The notes: generated by a model from the sequence alone, not told the origin. DNA of 64,000 bases from Pseudomonas sp. DY-1 (GCF_003626975.1 NZ_CP032616.1:3720001-3784000), one strand, 5' to 3'; counted from the first letter of the stretch, positions 17,269 through 25,612 are shown. Numbers and translations are program-made.

Positions 17269-17736
17269 ATGTCCGACCTGTCCCTCGACGAAATCGACCG
17301 CCAGCTGATCGCCGCCCTGCAGATCAACGCCCGCGAAAGTGTGGCCATGCTGGCGCGACGCCTGGGTATCGCGCGCACTACGGTGACCTCGCGCCTGGCC
17401 CGCCTGGAAAAGGCGCGGATAATCACCGGCTACGGCGTGCGCCTGGGCCAGCGAGTGGCCGATGGTGGCCTGCAAGCCTACGTGGGGATCACCGTGAAGC
17501 CTCGTAGCGGCAAGGACGTGTTGCGGCGCCTGACGGGAATGGCAGAGGTGCAGGTGCTCTGCGCAGTGAGCGGCGAGTTCGACTACGTCGCCTGGTTGCG
17601 CGCCGATTCCCCCGAGCGCCTCGATGAACTGCTGGACCTGATCGGCAGCGTCGACGGGGTGGAGAAGACCACGACCTCGATCATCCTCAGTTGCAAGATC
17701 GATCGCGGCCAGCCGTTGGCGCCCGCCAGCACCTAG
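17269..17736 (+). CDS. Lrp/AsnC-family transcriptional regulator
   Basis: A 155-aa regulator with an N-terminal helix-turn-helix (LDEIDRQLIAALQINARESV, LARRLGIARTTVTSRLARLE) and a C-terminal RAM/ACT-like effector domain (LQAYVGITVKPRSG, VLCAVSGEFDYVAWLRAD). It lies 294 bases upstream of davB in the same direction. In P. putida an AsnC-type gene also neighbours davBA, so lysine or 5-aminovalerate control of davBA is the obvious hypothesis. The gap downstream has a palindrome. Confidence 0.88.
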   Translation: MSDLSLDEIDRQLIAALQINARESVAMLARRLGIARTTVTSRLARLEKARIITGYGVRLGQRVADGGLQAYVGITVKPRSGKDVLRRLTGMAEVQVLCAVSGEFDYVAWLRADSPERLDELLDLIGSVDGVEKTTTSIILSCKIDRGQPLAPAST

Positions 17737-17831
17737 GTTGGCGCGCGCGGCATCCCGCCAGAGTGCAGCGAAACCCTACGATTGGCCGTCTGCCTCCGCC
17801 TGTTGGGCCTCGCGTAGCTCGAACCAACCTA
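17734..17831. repeat. intergenic repeat bounded by TAGGTTGG / CCAACCTA
   Basis: The element begins at the stop codon of the Lrp gene and ends with the inverted copy of its outer 8 bases. Inside are GTTGGGCCTCGCG and GCAGCGAAACCCTAC, typical of the Pseudomonas repeat that reads GTTGGGTTTCGCTGC. Likely a mobile REP-like relic supplying the Lrp gene's 3' end. Confidence 0.55.
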
Positions 17832-17897
17832 CGAACCTCGCTCCCTCCACTGACTACGCTGATGGAAAGCGCACGCAAGCATGTTCGTCGTTTAGCG

Positions 17898-17921
17898 CAA
17901 TGTGATCGTCATATCGCATTG
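17898..17921. promoter_or_regulatory. palindrome upstream of davB, probable Lrp-type operator
   Basis: CAATGTGAT-CGTCAT-ATCGCATTG: nine-base arms with one mismatch, 109 bases before the davB ATG and about 30 bases before the likely -35. Local sequence is AT-richer than its surroundings. Lrp/AsnC proteins bind such sites upstream of activated promoters. Confidence 0.5.
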
Positions 17922-17951
17922 AATGACTACCAAATGACGACACTCTGCGTC

Positions 17952-17980
17952 TTATGGACGAAATCGACGCTCCCTAGAAT
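17952..17980 (+). promoter_or_regulatory. possible sigma-70 promoter of davBA
   Basis: TTATGG, 17 bases, TAGAAT. The -10 is good (5 of 6), the -35 poor, as expected for an activator-dependent promoter. About 50 bases upstream of davB. Confidence 0.4.
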
Positions 17981-18030
17981 GGCTCCACCGCGCCTCCGGG
18001 CCGCTCTTCCACAAGCCTTCAAGGTCCATC

Positions 18031-19713
18031 ATGAACAAGAACGATCGCCACCCTGCCGACGGCAAGAAACCCATCACCATCTTCGGCCCGGACTTCCCCT
18101 TCGCCTTCGATGACTGGATCGAGCATCCAGCGGGCCTGGGCAGCATTCCGGCTGAACAGCATGGGGCCGAGGTGGCCATTGTCGGAGCCGGCATCGCCGG
18201 CCTGGTGGCGGCCTACGAGTTGATGAAGCTGGGCCTGAAGCCCGTGGTTTATGAAGCCTCCAAGATGGGTGGACGCCTGCGTTCGCAGACCTTCGAAGGC
18301 ACTGACGGCATCATCGCGGAACTGGGCGGCATGCGCTTCCCGGCCTCATCCACTGCCTTCTACCACTACGTCGACATGCTCGGTCTCAAGACCCAGCCCT
18401 TCCCCAACCCGCTGACCCCGGCCTCGGGCAGCACGGTGATCGATATCGAGGGCAAGACTTACTACGCGGAGAAGATGGCCGACCTGCCGGCGCTCTTCCA
18501 GGAAGTGGCCGACGCCTGGGCTGATGCCCTGGAAGACGGCGCCCGCTTCGGCGACATCCAGCAGGCCATCCGCGACCGCGATGTAAAACGCCTGAAAGAA
18601 CTGTGGGACACCCTGGTGCCACTGTGGGACGACCGCACTTTCTATGACTTCGTTGCCAGCTCCAAGGCCTTCGCCAAGCTGTCCTTCCACCACCGCGAAG
18701 TGTTCGGCCAGGTAGGCTTCGGCACCGGCGGCTGGGACTCCGACTTCCCCAACTCGATGCTGGAAATCTTCCGCGTGGTGATGACCGCCTGCGACGACAA
18801 CCAGCACCTGATCGTTGGCGGCGTGCAGCAAGTGCCCATGGGCATCTGGCGCCATGTCCCGGAGAAGTGCGTGCACTGGCCGGCTGGTACCAGCCTGGCG
18901 TCCCTGCACAACGGCGCACCGCGTCCTGGTGTGAAACGCATCGCCCGCGCCGCCGATGGTCGTCTTGCGGTGACCGACAACTGGGGCGATACCCGTCACT
19001 TCGCGGCGGTGCTCGCCACCTGCCAGAGCTGGCTGCTGACCACCCAGATCGAGTGCGAAGAATCATTGTTCTCGCAGAAGATGTGGATGGCTCTGGACCG
19101 CACGCGCTACATGCAGTCCTCCAAGACCTTCGTGATGGTCGATCGCCCGTTCTGGAAGGACAAGAATCCGGAAACCGGCCGCGACACCCTGAGCATGACC
19201 CTCACCGACCGCCTGACCCGCGGCACTTACCTGTTCGACAACGGCGACGACAAGCCCGGCGTGATCTGCCTGTCCTACTCCTGGATGAGCGACGCGCTGA
19301 AGATGCTGCCGCACCCGGTGGAGAAGCGCGTGAAGCTGGCCCTGGATGCGCTGAAGAAGATCTACCCGGACGTGGATATCGCCGGCCACATCATCGGCGA
19401 TCCAATTACCATTTCCTGGGAATCGGACCCGCACTTCCTCGGTGCCTTCAAAGGCGCGCTGCCGGGCCACTATCGCTACAACCAGCGCATGTACGCCCAC
19501 TTCATGCAGGACGACATGCCCGCCGAGCAGCGCGGCATCTTCATCGCCGGTGACGACGTGTCCTGGACCCCGGCCTGGGTGGAAGGTGCGGTACAGACCT
19601 CGCTCAACGCGGTCTGGGGCATCATGAAGCACTTCGGCGGCAGCACTCCGTCCGAGAACCCCGGCCCCGGTGACTGCTTCGCTGAGCTCGGTCCCATCGC
19701 CCTGCCTGACTGA
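18031..19713 (+). CDS. davB: L-lysine 2-monooxygenase
   Basis: A 560-aa FAD enzyme that oxidatively decarboxylates L-lysine to 5-aminovaleramide in the cytoplasm. It is nearly collinear with P. putida DavB over its whole length (start MNKNDRHPADGKKPITIFGP; AELGGMRFP; GIFIAGDDVSWTPAWVEGA). The FAD motif VGAGIAGL is at residues 51-58 with E75 as the ribose-binding acid. An AACAAGAA motif right after the start codon (18034-18041) fits Hfq/Crc control. The davA gene follows 14 bases after the stop. High confidence. Confidence 0.95.
   Translation: MNKNDRHPADGKKPITIFGPDFPFAFDDWIEHPAGLGSIPAEQHGAEVAIVGAGIAGLVAAYELMKLGLKPVVYEASKMGGRLRSQTFEGTDGIIAELGGMRFPASSTAFYHYVDMLGLKTQPFPNPLTPASGSTVIDIEGKTYYAEKMADLPALFQEVADAWADALEDGARFGDIQQAIRDRDVKRLKELWDTLVPLWDDRTFYDFVASSKAFAKLSFHHREVFGQVGFGTGGWDSDFPNSMLEIFRVVMTACDDNQHLIVGGVQQVPMGIWRHVPEKCVHWPAGTSLASLHNGAPRPGVKRIARAADGRLAVTDNWGDTRHFAAVLATCQSWLLTTQIECEESLFSQKMWMALDRTRYMQSSKTFVMVDRPFWKDKNPETGRDTLSMTLTDRLTRGTYLFDNGDDKPGVICLSYSWMSDALKMLPHPVEKRVKLALDALKKIYPDVDIAGHIIGDPITISWESDPHFLGAFKGALPGHYRYNQRMYAHFMQDDMPAEQRGIFIAGDDVSWTPAWVEGAVQTSLNAVWGIMKHFGGSTPSENPGPGDCFAELGPIALPD
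18034..18041 (+). promoter_or_regulatory. possible Hfq/Crc motif at the davB start
   Basis: AACAAGAA directly follows the davB ATG, matching the AAnAAnAA catabolite-repression motif. Seen in sequence; function inferred. Confidence 0.4.
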
Positions 19714-19727
19714 GTCGGGAGACGTCC

Positions 19728-20522
19728 ATGCGCATCGCCCTCTATCAGTGCCCACCCTTGCCGCGCGATCCGGCGGCCAACCTCGATCGCCTGCATCTGC
19801 GGGCGGCTGAGGCCGCCCGGCGCGGCGCACAGCTGCTGGTTACGCCGGAGATGTACCTCAGCGGCTACAACATTGGCGCGGAAGCGGTCAGCGCCCTGGC
19901 CGACCCCTGCGACGGTGCCTGGGCCGGACGAATAGCCGGGATAGCCCGCGAGCACGGCATCGCCATCCTCTACGGCTACCCGGAACGTAGCGCCGAAGGC
20001 GCCATCTTCAACTCGGTGCAACTGATCGACGCCCAGGGCCAGCGTCTAGGCAACTACCGCAAGACCCACCTCTTCGGCGAGCTGGACAGGAGCATGTTCA
20101 GCGCCGGCGGCGACGACTATCCGCTGGTGGAACTGAACGGCTGGAAGCTGGGCATGCTGATCTGCTACGACGTGGAGTTCCCCGAGAACGTCCGCCGCCT
20201 GGCACTCGCCGGCGCCGATGCGGTACTGGTGCCGACCGCCAACATGGAGCCGTTTGACTTCGTCTGCGACGTGCTGGTCCGCACCCGCGCATTCGAAAGT
20301 CAGTGCTACCTGGCTTACGCCAACTATTGCGGTTCCGAGGGAGAAATCCGCTACTGCGGCCTCTCCAGCGTTTGCGCGCCGGACGGCAGCCAGGCAGCGA
20401 TTTGTGGACGCGAAGAGACCCTGGCCTTCGCCGACCTCAGGCGGGACAAGCTGGAGGCCTCGCGGGAGAGTCTTACCTACCTCAGGGATCGGCGGGCGGA
20501 GTTGTATCGCCCGCTGAGCTGA
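19728..20522 (+). CDS. davA: 5-aminopentanamidase (delta-aminovaleramidase)
   Basis: A 264-aa nitrilase-superfamily amidase converting 5-aminovaleramide to 5-aminovalerate. The catalytic triad is E41 (VTPEMYLSG), K112 (NYRKTHLFGE) and C146 (MLICYDVEFPE). Same length as P. putida DavA and directly downstream of davB (14 bases), so one transcript. The next enzymes of the route, DavT and DavD, are not adjacent; a class III aminotransferase lies on the opposite strand at 21364-22560. Confidence 0.93.
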   Translation: MRIALYQCPPLPRDPAANLDRLHLRAAEAARRGAQLLVTPEMYLSGYNIGAEAVSALADPCDGAWAGRIAGIAREHGIAILYGYPERSAEGAIFNSVQLIDAQGQRLGNYRKTHLFGELDRSMFSAGGDDYPLVELNGWKLGMLICYDVEFPENVRRLALAGADAVLVPTANMEPFDFVCDVLVRTRAFESQCYLAYANYCGSEGEIRYCGLSSVCAPDGSQAAICGREETLAFADLRRDKLEASRESLTYLRDRRAELYRPLS

Positions 20523-20535
20523 ACCCGAGACTTCT

Positions 20536-20632
20536 GTCGGGGCGAATTCATTCGCTTGGGGTAACGAAGCTACCCTGATATCTCGAAGGGCAGACCTGCG
20601 GCCTGCTTGGCGAATGAATTCGCCCCCACAGG
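20536..20632. repeat. REP-type repeat, inverted pair
   Basis: GTCGGGGCGAATTCATTCGC and, 60 bases on, GCGAATGAATTCGCCCCCAC: two REP units facing each other between convergent davA and the amidotransferase gene. Confidence 0.85.
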
Positions 20633-20657
20633 AAAAGCGGATCAAGCCTGCGAAAGA

Positions 20658-21362
20658 TCAAGTCAGCGCGGCATGCGGTCCGGTCAGGTAGTCCAGCAGG
20701 CGGAACAGCGTCGGCGCCAGTGCGCTGCAGTGAGGGATGCCGTCGCGAATGGCCGACGCGTCTTCCACGGAACCTGAAAGCTCAAGATCCGCCGCGCAGG
20801 CCTCCAGCATCGCTTCGATGCTTTCCGGCGTGCTTTCCAGATGGCATTGCAGGCCAATGGCCCGCTCTTCCCAGACAAACCCCTGATTGGCGCAGGCCGC
20901 CGAACCGTAGAGGGGAATCGCCCCGGACGGCAGGTCGAAGGTCTCACCGTGCCAGTGCATTGCCAACAACCGCTGGGGCAGCATGCGGCCCAGCGAGGTG
21001 CGATCCGCCTCGAGGTGCTTCTCCATCGGCCACCAGCCAATCTCTGCCTCGCCCTTGCGCACTACCGCGCCCAGGGCCTGGGCCAGCAACTGGCCACCGA
21101 GGCAGATGCCCAGTACGCGCTTGCCCGCGTCGAGTGCCTTGCGGATCAATTTCTTCTCGGCCTTCAGCCAGGGAAGCTCCGCTTCGTCATGCACGCTCAT
21201 GGGCCCTCCCATGACAATGAGCAGGTCGAAGTCGTCGGGACTCGGCAGGAGGGCATCGGCGTAAAGGCTGTACATCCGAACCTGCGCGGCGCGCAGGTCG
21301 AGCCATTGCTGGATGCGGCCAGGGCCTTCGAAGGGGGCATGCTGCAGGATGGCAACGCGCAT
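20658..21362 (-). CDS. class I glutamine amidotransferase family protein
   Basis: A 234-aa protein of the GMP-synthase-like class I amidotransferase fold. The catalytic triad is C87 (LGICLGGQL), H174 and E176 (LQCHLESTPE). No synthetase domain is attached, so it acts alone as a hydrolase or with a separate partner. It starts one base after the stop of the aminotransferase gene (TGA-C-ATG), so the two are translationally coupled. The same pair occurs in P. aeruginosa (recalled as PA0530/PA0531) without known function. A role in gamma-glutamyl amine turnover is possible but unproved. Confidence 0.82.
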   Translation of the reverse strand: MRVAILQHAPFEGPGRIQQWLDLRAAQVRMYSLYADALLPSPDDFDLLIVMGGPMSVHDEAELPWLKAEKKLIRKALDAGKRVLGICLGGQLLAQALGAVVRKGEAEIGWWPMEKHLEADRTSLGRMLPQRLLAMHWHGETFDLPSGAIPLYGSAACANQGFVWEERAIGLQCHLESTPESIEAMLEACAADLELSGSVEDASAIRDGIPHCSALAPTLFRLLDYLTGPHAALT

Positions 21363-21363
21363 G

Positions 21364-22560
21364 TCAGGCGATCTCCAGGGGTTCGCTCTTGGCCAGGGCA
21401 AAGGCGCGGTTCAGGCGCTTGAGCATTTCATCGACATTGGCGCGGCTTACCGTCAGCGCCGGGGTGAAGCGCAGGCAGTCAGGCTGCGGCGCATTGATCA
21501 GCAATCCTTCGGCGAAGGCGTGTCGGGCCACGAGGGGTGCGGACTGGCGAATCAGCGGCAGGCCGATCATCAGGCCGTGGCCACGCAGGGGACCGTGCCC
21601 ATGGCGACGGGATACCCGCGCCAATCCTTCGCGCAAGTGCTGGGCGACATCTCGGACCTGCTCGAGAAAGCCAGACTCCAGCACCGTATTCAGTACGGCA
21701 AGGCCGGCAGCGGTCATCAATGCGTTGCCATGGTAGGTGCCACCCTGCTCGCCTGGTTCGAAGCAACAGGCATTGCCACGCGCCAGCAAGGCAGCGAGGG
21801 GTACTCCGCCACCCAGCCCCTTGCCAAGGGTGATGATGTCGGCACGGATGCCGTAGAGCTCTTCCGCCAACAGGGTGCCGCAACGGCCGATGCCGGTCTG
21901 TACTTCGTCGAGGATCAGCAGCACGCCGCGTTCCCGACACAGGCGTTCGACGCCCTGGAAGTACTCCAGTGTGGCGGGGATGACGCCGGCTTCGCCCTGC
22001 ACCGGCTCCAGCATCACTGCCACCGTCGTCTCGTCCACAGCGGCGGCCAGGGCATCGAGGTCGTTGTACGGAACCTTGGTGAAGCCCGGCACCTTCGGCT
22101 CGAACATCGATTCGAAGACCGGCTTACCGGAAGCGGACATGGTGGCCAGCGTGCGGCCGTGAAAGCTGTTGCTGGCGGTGACGATGCCGAAGGCCCCACC
22201 CCGATGCAGCTGACCCCACTTGCGAGCCAGCTTGATGGCCCCTTCGTTGGCCTCGGCGCCACTGTTGAGGAAGTACACCTGGTCGCTGCCGCTTGCCTGG
22301 CACAAGCGCGAGGCGAGTTCGAGCATTCCGCGGTTGTAGTAGGCCGGCCCGGGATTGATCAGGTTCTCCGCCTGACGTTTGAGCGCATTGACCACGACGC
22401 TGGGGCTGTGGCCCAGACTGTTCACCGCCCAGCCCTGAGTGAAGTCGAGGAAGGCATGGCCTTCGGAATCCCAGAGCCAGGAACCCTGGCCGCGCACGAA
22501 CAGTTGGTCGGGACGTTCCACGGTTTTCATCAAGCGCAGACCGGCGAGAGCATCACGCAT
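21364..22560 (-). CDS. class III PLP-dependent aminotransferase
   Basis: A 398-aa omega-amino-acid type aminotransferase: substrate segment GWAVNSLGHS, PLP-phosphate NSGAEANEGAIK, D218 in LLILDEVQTGIGR, and Schiff-base K247 in ITLGKGLGGGVPL. It resembles acetylornithine/ornithine aminotransferases, but context is not arginine synthesis. ATG at 22560 is preceded by GAGGAGG. Its start overlaps the 79-aa gene by eight bases. Being beside davBA it might act on 5-aminovalerate or other diamines; canonical DavT is a different, GabT-like enzyme, so this is only a guess. Confidence 0.85.
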   Translation of the reverse strand: MRDALAGLRLMKTVERPDQLFVRGQGSWLWDSEGHAFLDFTQGWAVNSLGHSPSVVVNALKRQAENLINPGPAYYNRGMLELASRLCQASGSDQVYFLNSGAEANEGAIKLARKWGQLHRGGAFGIVTASNSFHGRTLATMSASGKPVFESMFEPKVPGFTKVPYNDLDALAAAVDETTVAVMLEPVQGEAGVIPATLEYFQGVERLCRERGVLLILDEVQTGIGRCGTLLAEELYGIRADIITLGKGLGGGVPLAALLARGNACCFEPGEQGGTYHGNALMTAAGLAVLNTVLESGFLEQVRDVAQHLREGLARVSRRHGHGPLRGHGLMIGLPLIRQSAPLVARHAFAEGLLINAPQPDCLRFTPALTVSRANVDEMLKRLNRAFALAKSEPLEIA

Positions 22561-22792
22561 GCTCCGGGACCTCCTCATGTCGATACTCGACGCCCAGCAG
22601 GCGCAGGCCGTCCGGGCCCTGTTCGAGGATGCGGCGGAGTTCTCGACGACGCTCTATGTGCAGGCTGAAACCCTCCTCGCGGGGGAAGCGCTTACGCATC
22701 TCGCGGGTCATCTCCACGTAGCGCGCCTGGCTTACGCTGATCTCGGCGAACAGCACGTCGTCACGGCGCAGGCTTATGCGGTAGTCGCTCAT
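22553..22792 (-). CDS. conserved hypothetical 79-aa protein in the MOSC operon
   Basis: The ATG overlaps the stop of the MOSC gene (ATGA) and its own stop overlaps the aminotransferase start by eight bases, so it is locked into the operon by coupling. The product (MSDYRISLRRDDVLFAEIS...) is charged, has no signal or membrane segment, and starts with an alternating pattern suggesting a small alpha/beta fold. I do not recognise a family. Gene reality rests on the double overlap and on the same small gene being conserved, as I recall, in P. aeruginosa. Confidence 0.65.
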   Translation of the reverse strand: MSDYRISLRRDDVLFAEISVSQARYVEMTREMRKRFPREEGFSLHIERRRELRRILEQGPDGLRLLGVEYRHEEVPEHA

Positions 22793-23487
22793 GCGCGCAT
22801 CCCCTCCAGCGGCAAGCCCTGCAAACGGGCACTCCAGTCTTCCAAAAGGCCTGTGCTGAGACGACGGGCAGCCGTTTCGCGCCAGCGCGTGGACAGCGCT
22901 TCGCACTGTTGCAGTTGCTGCAGGCCGGCGTGTTCCAGCGGGAAATGGAAGAAGCTCTGGATGGTGTGGGCAACGGTCAGGCCGGGGTAGCTGCGCTGGA
23001 TCAGTTCCAGCGAGTCTTCCTGGCTGACGAAGCCGGGCCGCAGCACGCGGTAGAACCAGCCACAGCGGCCGGTTTCCTGCACCCGCTCCGGCAATTCGGG
23101 AATGTCCCAACGGCGGCTCAGGCGGTAACAGGGCGAACGCGGCTGACTGACCTGGATGAAGGCCTGCCCCCAGCGGAAGATATCGCCGATGCACACCTGG
23201 TCTTCGGTGAGGCCGCAGGTGGAAAGGTTCTCGCCGAAGCTTGGTGCTTTCCATTCGAGGTGACGAAAATGCTTGCGCCAGTACTGGTAGTGCTCGGCCG
23301 GGTAATGGTGCAGCGCACGTTCGGGACCACCGTGGAAACGCGGGTCACCCTGCTCGTCGCTGCCCAGGCCCTGGGGCCAGAGCCAGAGACGGTGGTCGAT
23401 CGATTGCTTGTCGATTGCACTGGACAAACCACCGCCTATATCTTCGGCTTTACCTATGAAAACGCCATTTACGACCCATGCGCACAT
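22789..23487 (-). CDS. MOSC-domain protein with 3-alpha domain (YiiM-like)
   Basis: A 232-aa protein: MOSC domain up to about residue 160 (DPRFHGGPERALHHYP, GENLSTCGLTEDQVCIGD, VSQPRSPCYRLS with the conserved Cys) and a C-terminal helical 3-alpha domain. MOSC proteins bind the molybdenum cofactor; YiiM reduces N-hydroxylated compounds such as 6-hydroxyaminopurine. The ATG at 23487 has GGAGAGG upstream. First gene of the four-gene operon and divergent from a LysR gene. Confidence 0.82.
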   Translation of the reverse strand: MCAWVVNGVFIGKAEDIGGGLSSAIDKQSIDHRLWLWPQGLGSDEQGDPRFHGGPERALHHYPAEHYQYWRKHFRHLEWKAPSFGENLSTCGLTEDQVCIGDIFRWGQAFIQVSQPRSPCYRLSRRWDIPELPERVQETGRCGWFYRVLRPGFVSQEDSLELIQRSYPGLTVAHTIQSFFHFPLEHAGLQQLQQCEALSTRWRETAARRLSTGLLEDWSARLQGLPLEGMRA

Positions 23488-23590
23488 TCGCCCTCTCCAG
23501 CACCAGATGCAGTCTCTACGTGGCATAGGCTATGGCCTTGAAGCATCACGGGCCATTTCGTTTTTCCAGCTTTATCGATAAGTAACGCTT

Positions 23591-24484
23591 ATGGATTTTC
23601 GCCAGCTTCGCTACTTCGTCGCGCTTTACGAGGAAGGCCACGTCGGTCGCGCCGCCGAGCGTCTGAGCCTGTCGCAACCAGCGCTCTCCCAACAGATTCG
23701 CCAGTTGGAGCAGAACCTGGATGTCAGCCTGTTCCAGCGCAGCGGAAAACGCCTGCTGCCGACCTTGGCCGCGCACACCCTGTATGGCCACGCCCTGCCA
23801 CTACTGGATGGGCTGGAACGCGCCCGTGAGGCGTTGCGCGGATTCCGTGGCCAGTCGCCGCGCAGCCTGGCTATCGGCGTACTGCAGACGGTCAATGCGG
23901 CGCTGGTCCCCATGCTGCTGGAGCGCCTGCGCGAGGCACAGCCACAGCTGGTGGTACAGATCTATGAACTGTCGGGACTGGATATCGAACGCCGCCTGCT
24001 GACCGGCAACCTGGATATCGGAATCGGCTTCCTGCCACCGCGCCAACCAGGGCTGCACAGCCAGTTGCTCTACGAGGATGAGTTGCAGTTGGTGATTCCC
24101 TCCGAGCACCCACTGAAGGAGTTCAAGAAGGTTTCCCTGGCCCAGGCGGCTGAGCTGCCGATGCTGCTGCTCGGCGAGGAGTTCCGCATCCGGCAGATCT
24201 GGCAGGAGCAACTCGCCCTGCTCGGCCGCCGCCCGCACGTGCAGGCGGAGCTGAACCACATGGCGGGCATCCTCGACAGCCTGCCGCACACCATGCTGGC
24301 GACGGTGCTGCCCGGCCGCGCGCGACAGATGCATGCGAACCAGGGTCTGTTGTGGAAGCCGCTTAGCGAGCCACGGGTGCCGTTGAAGGTGGGATTGGTG
24401 TTTCGCGATGCCCAGCGCCAGCAGGCGACCTTGGAGTTGCTGCGCTCGGTACTGGAAGGGGTGGTGGGGCCGAAGGACTATTGA
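23591..24484 (+). CDS. LysR-family transcriptional regulator
   Basis: A 297-aa regulator of the CynR/CbbR-like branch: winged helix at residues 1-60 (LRYFVALYEEGHVGRAAERL, LEQNLDVSLFQRSGKRLL) and effector domain (RSLAIGVLQTVNAALVPMLL). Divergent from the MOSC operon across 103 bases, so probably its regulator. Followed by a strong terminator. Confidence 0.87.
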   Translation: MDFRQLRYFVALYEEGHVGRAAERLSLSQPALSQQIRQLEQNLDVSLFQRSGKRLLPTLAAHTLYGHALPLLDGLERAREALRGFRGQSPRSLAIGVLQTVNAALVPMLLERLREAQPQLVVQIYELSGLDIERRLLTGNLDIGIGFLPPRQPGLHSQLLYEDELQLVIPSEHPLKEFKKVSLAQAAELPMLLLGEEFRIRQIWQEQLALLGRRPHVQAELNHMAGILDSLPHTMLATVLPGRARQMHANQGLLWKPLSEPRVPLKVGLVFRDAQRQQATLELLRSVLEGVVGPKDY

Positions 24485-24516
24485 GCTGGGGGAGTTTTGC
24501 AACGCAGAAAAAGAAA

Positions 24517-24538
24517 AACCTCGCCGAAGCGAGGTTTT
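24517..24538 (+). terminator. terminator after the LysR gene
   Basis: AACCTCGC-CGAA-GCGAGGTTTT, a GC stem with a stable CGAA tetraloop, 33 bases after the LysR stop. Confidence 0.85.
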
Positions 24539-24861
24539 GCAGACTGTGTCCCGACATCCCTGATCTGACCGCCATCCTGGCGGAATCCGGCGTATCCCTG
24601 TTTTGCAATGCGCTTCCTGCGCGACGTCCAATGGAGTGAAGATTAATCCCCTCTACCAGGGTCTGAAAGGAGCTATAGCCACCAGCATTTGTAAGCTAAT
24701 GCTTACACGATTTCGGAATTATCCGAGGCCCTCTTATTGCAACCCAAGGTACAACCAAGCAAGCGATCGGTTGGTCTTGGTTTGCCCCCGGTGCTCTTGT
24801 TAGACTCGTTTTGTCCTACAAGAACTACAGACCCCGACAAGGCGGTCCCAGGGTCATGACC
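24539..24861. other. 323-bp non-coding gap before the endonuclease gene
   Basis: No convincing gene. It holds a GCC-rich hairpin CCGCCA-TCC-TGGCGG near 24570 and a perfect dyad TGTAAGC-TAAT-GCTTACA at 24690-24707, followed by AT-rich sequence that could carry the endonuclease promoter. A small RNA here cannot be excluded. Confidence 0.5.
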
Positions 24862-25512
24862 ATGCGCCCAATTCTTACTGCCCTTTCCTGCCTGGCGGCC
24901 CTGGTCGCCAGCCATGCATTCGCCGGTGGCCAGGATCGCCTGGCCGATCCGAAGGCCGCGGTCGAGCAGGCCTTCTGGCAACAGCTCTACGCCGACGGAG
25001 GCGTCACGCTCTATTGCGGCAAGACCTTCAGCGCTCCCGGCGGCCTGCTCAGTGCCAGCCCGGTGTACAGCGCCAAGCAGATCAAGAGCGCACTGCGCTG
25101 CGTCACCGACAGCCAGTGCCAAGCTGCCAATGCGCAATACCCCTACATGCTCTCCGACCTGCACAACCTCTACCCGGACCAGTCGCGCATCGAACTGGCC
25201 CGCCGCAATGCCCTGTTCGGCGATGTCGGCGACGGTGGACAGCGCACGCTGGCCGACTGTGACTTCAAATCCGCCTACCAACTCGTCGAACCTCGCGACG
25301 CCGCCAAGGGCAACGTAGCCCGCGCGATCTTCTACATGCACAGCGAATATGGCCTGCCCATCGTCGGCCAGTTGCAGATGTTCCAGCAGTGGAACCGCCT
25401 CGACCCGGTGGACGACGAAGAACGCGCCCGCAATAGCCGCATCGAGGCGATCCAGGGCAACCGCAACCGCTTCATCGATGACCCGTCATTGGCGGATTCG
25501 CTACAGCCGTAG
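24862..25512 (+). CDS. secreted endonuclease I family nuclease
   Basis: A 216-aa protein with a signal peptide (MRPILTALSCLAALVASHAF, cleavage near residue 21) and the EndA/NucM fold: LYCGKTFSAPGG near the start, YPYMLSDLHNLYP with the conserved His, and GNVARAIFYM. Family members are periplasmic or secreted sequence-non-specific DNases activated by magnesium, with disulphides; four Cys are visible. AGGG lies eight bases before the ATG at 24862; an ATG at 24856 is possible. Stands alone. Confidence 0.85.
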   Translation: MRPILTALSCLAALVASHAFAGGQDRLADPKAAVEQAFWQQLYADGGVTLYCGKTFSAPGGLLSASPVYSAKQIKSALRCVTDSQCQAANAQYPYMLSDLHNLYPDQSRIELARRNALFGDVGDGGQRTLADCDFKSAYQLVEPRDAAKGNVARAIFYMHSEYGLPIVGQLQMFQQWNRLDPVDDEERARNSRIEAIQGNRNRFIDDPSLADSLQP

Positions 25513-25518
25513 GAAAGC

Positions 25519-25565
25519 TTGTGGGGACAGCTGCGCTGTCCTTGGCGAATGAATTAGCCCCTACC
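25519..25565. repeat. REP-type repeat
   Basis: TTGTGGGGACAGCTGCGCTG then TTGGCGAATGAATTAGCCCC, a diverged copy of the window's REP unit between convergent genes. Confidence 0.75.
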
Positions 25566-25588
25566 GAAAAGCATCTCCCGGAAAATAC

Positions 25589-25612
25589 GAAGCCCCGCAA
25601 TTGCGGGGCTTC
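25589..25612. terminator. terminator of the first acyl-CoA dehydrogenase gene
   Basis: GAAGCCCCGCAATTGCGGGGCTTC is a perfect dyad 18 bases downstream of the dehydrogenase stop (minus strand), with AT-rich flanks on both sides. Confidence 0.8.

Noticed and set aside
24603..24803. 66-codon open frame in the gap before the endonuclease gene
   Set aside because: No ribosome binding site, odd composition, and it runs through dyads that look regulatory.
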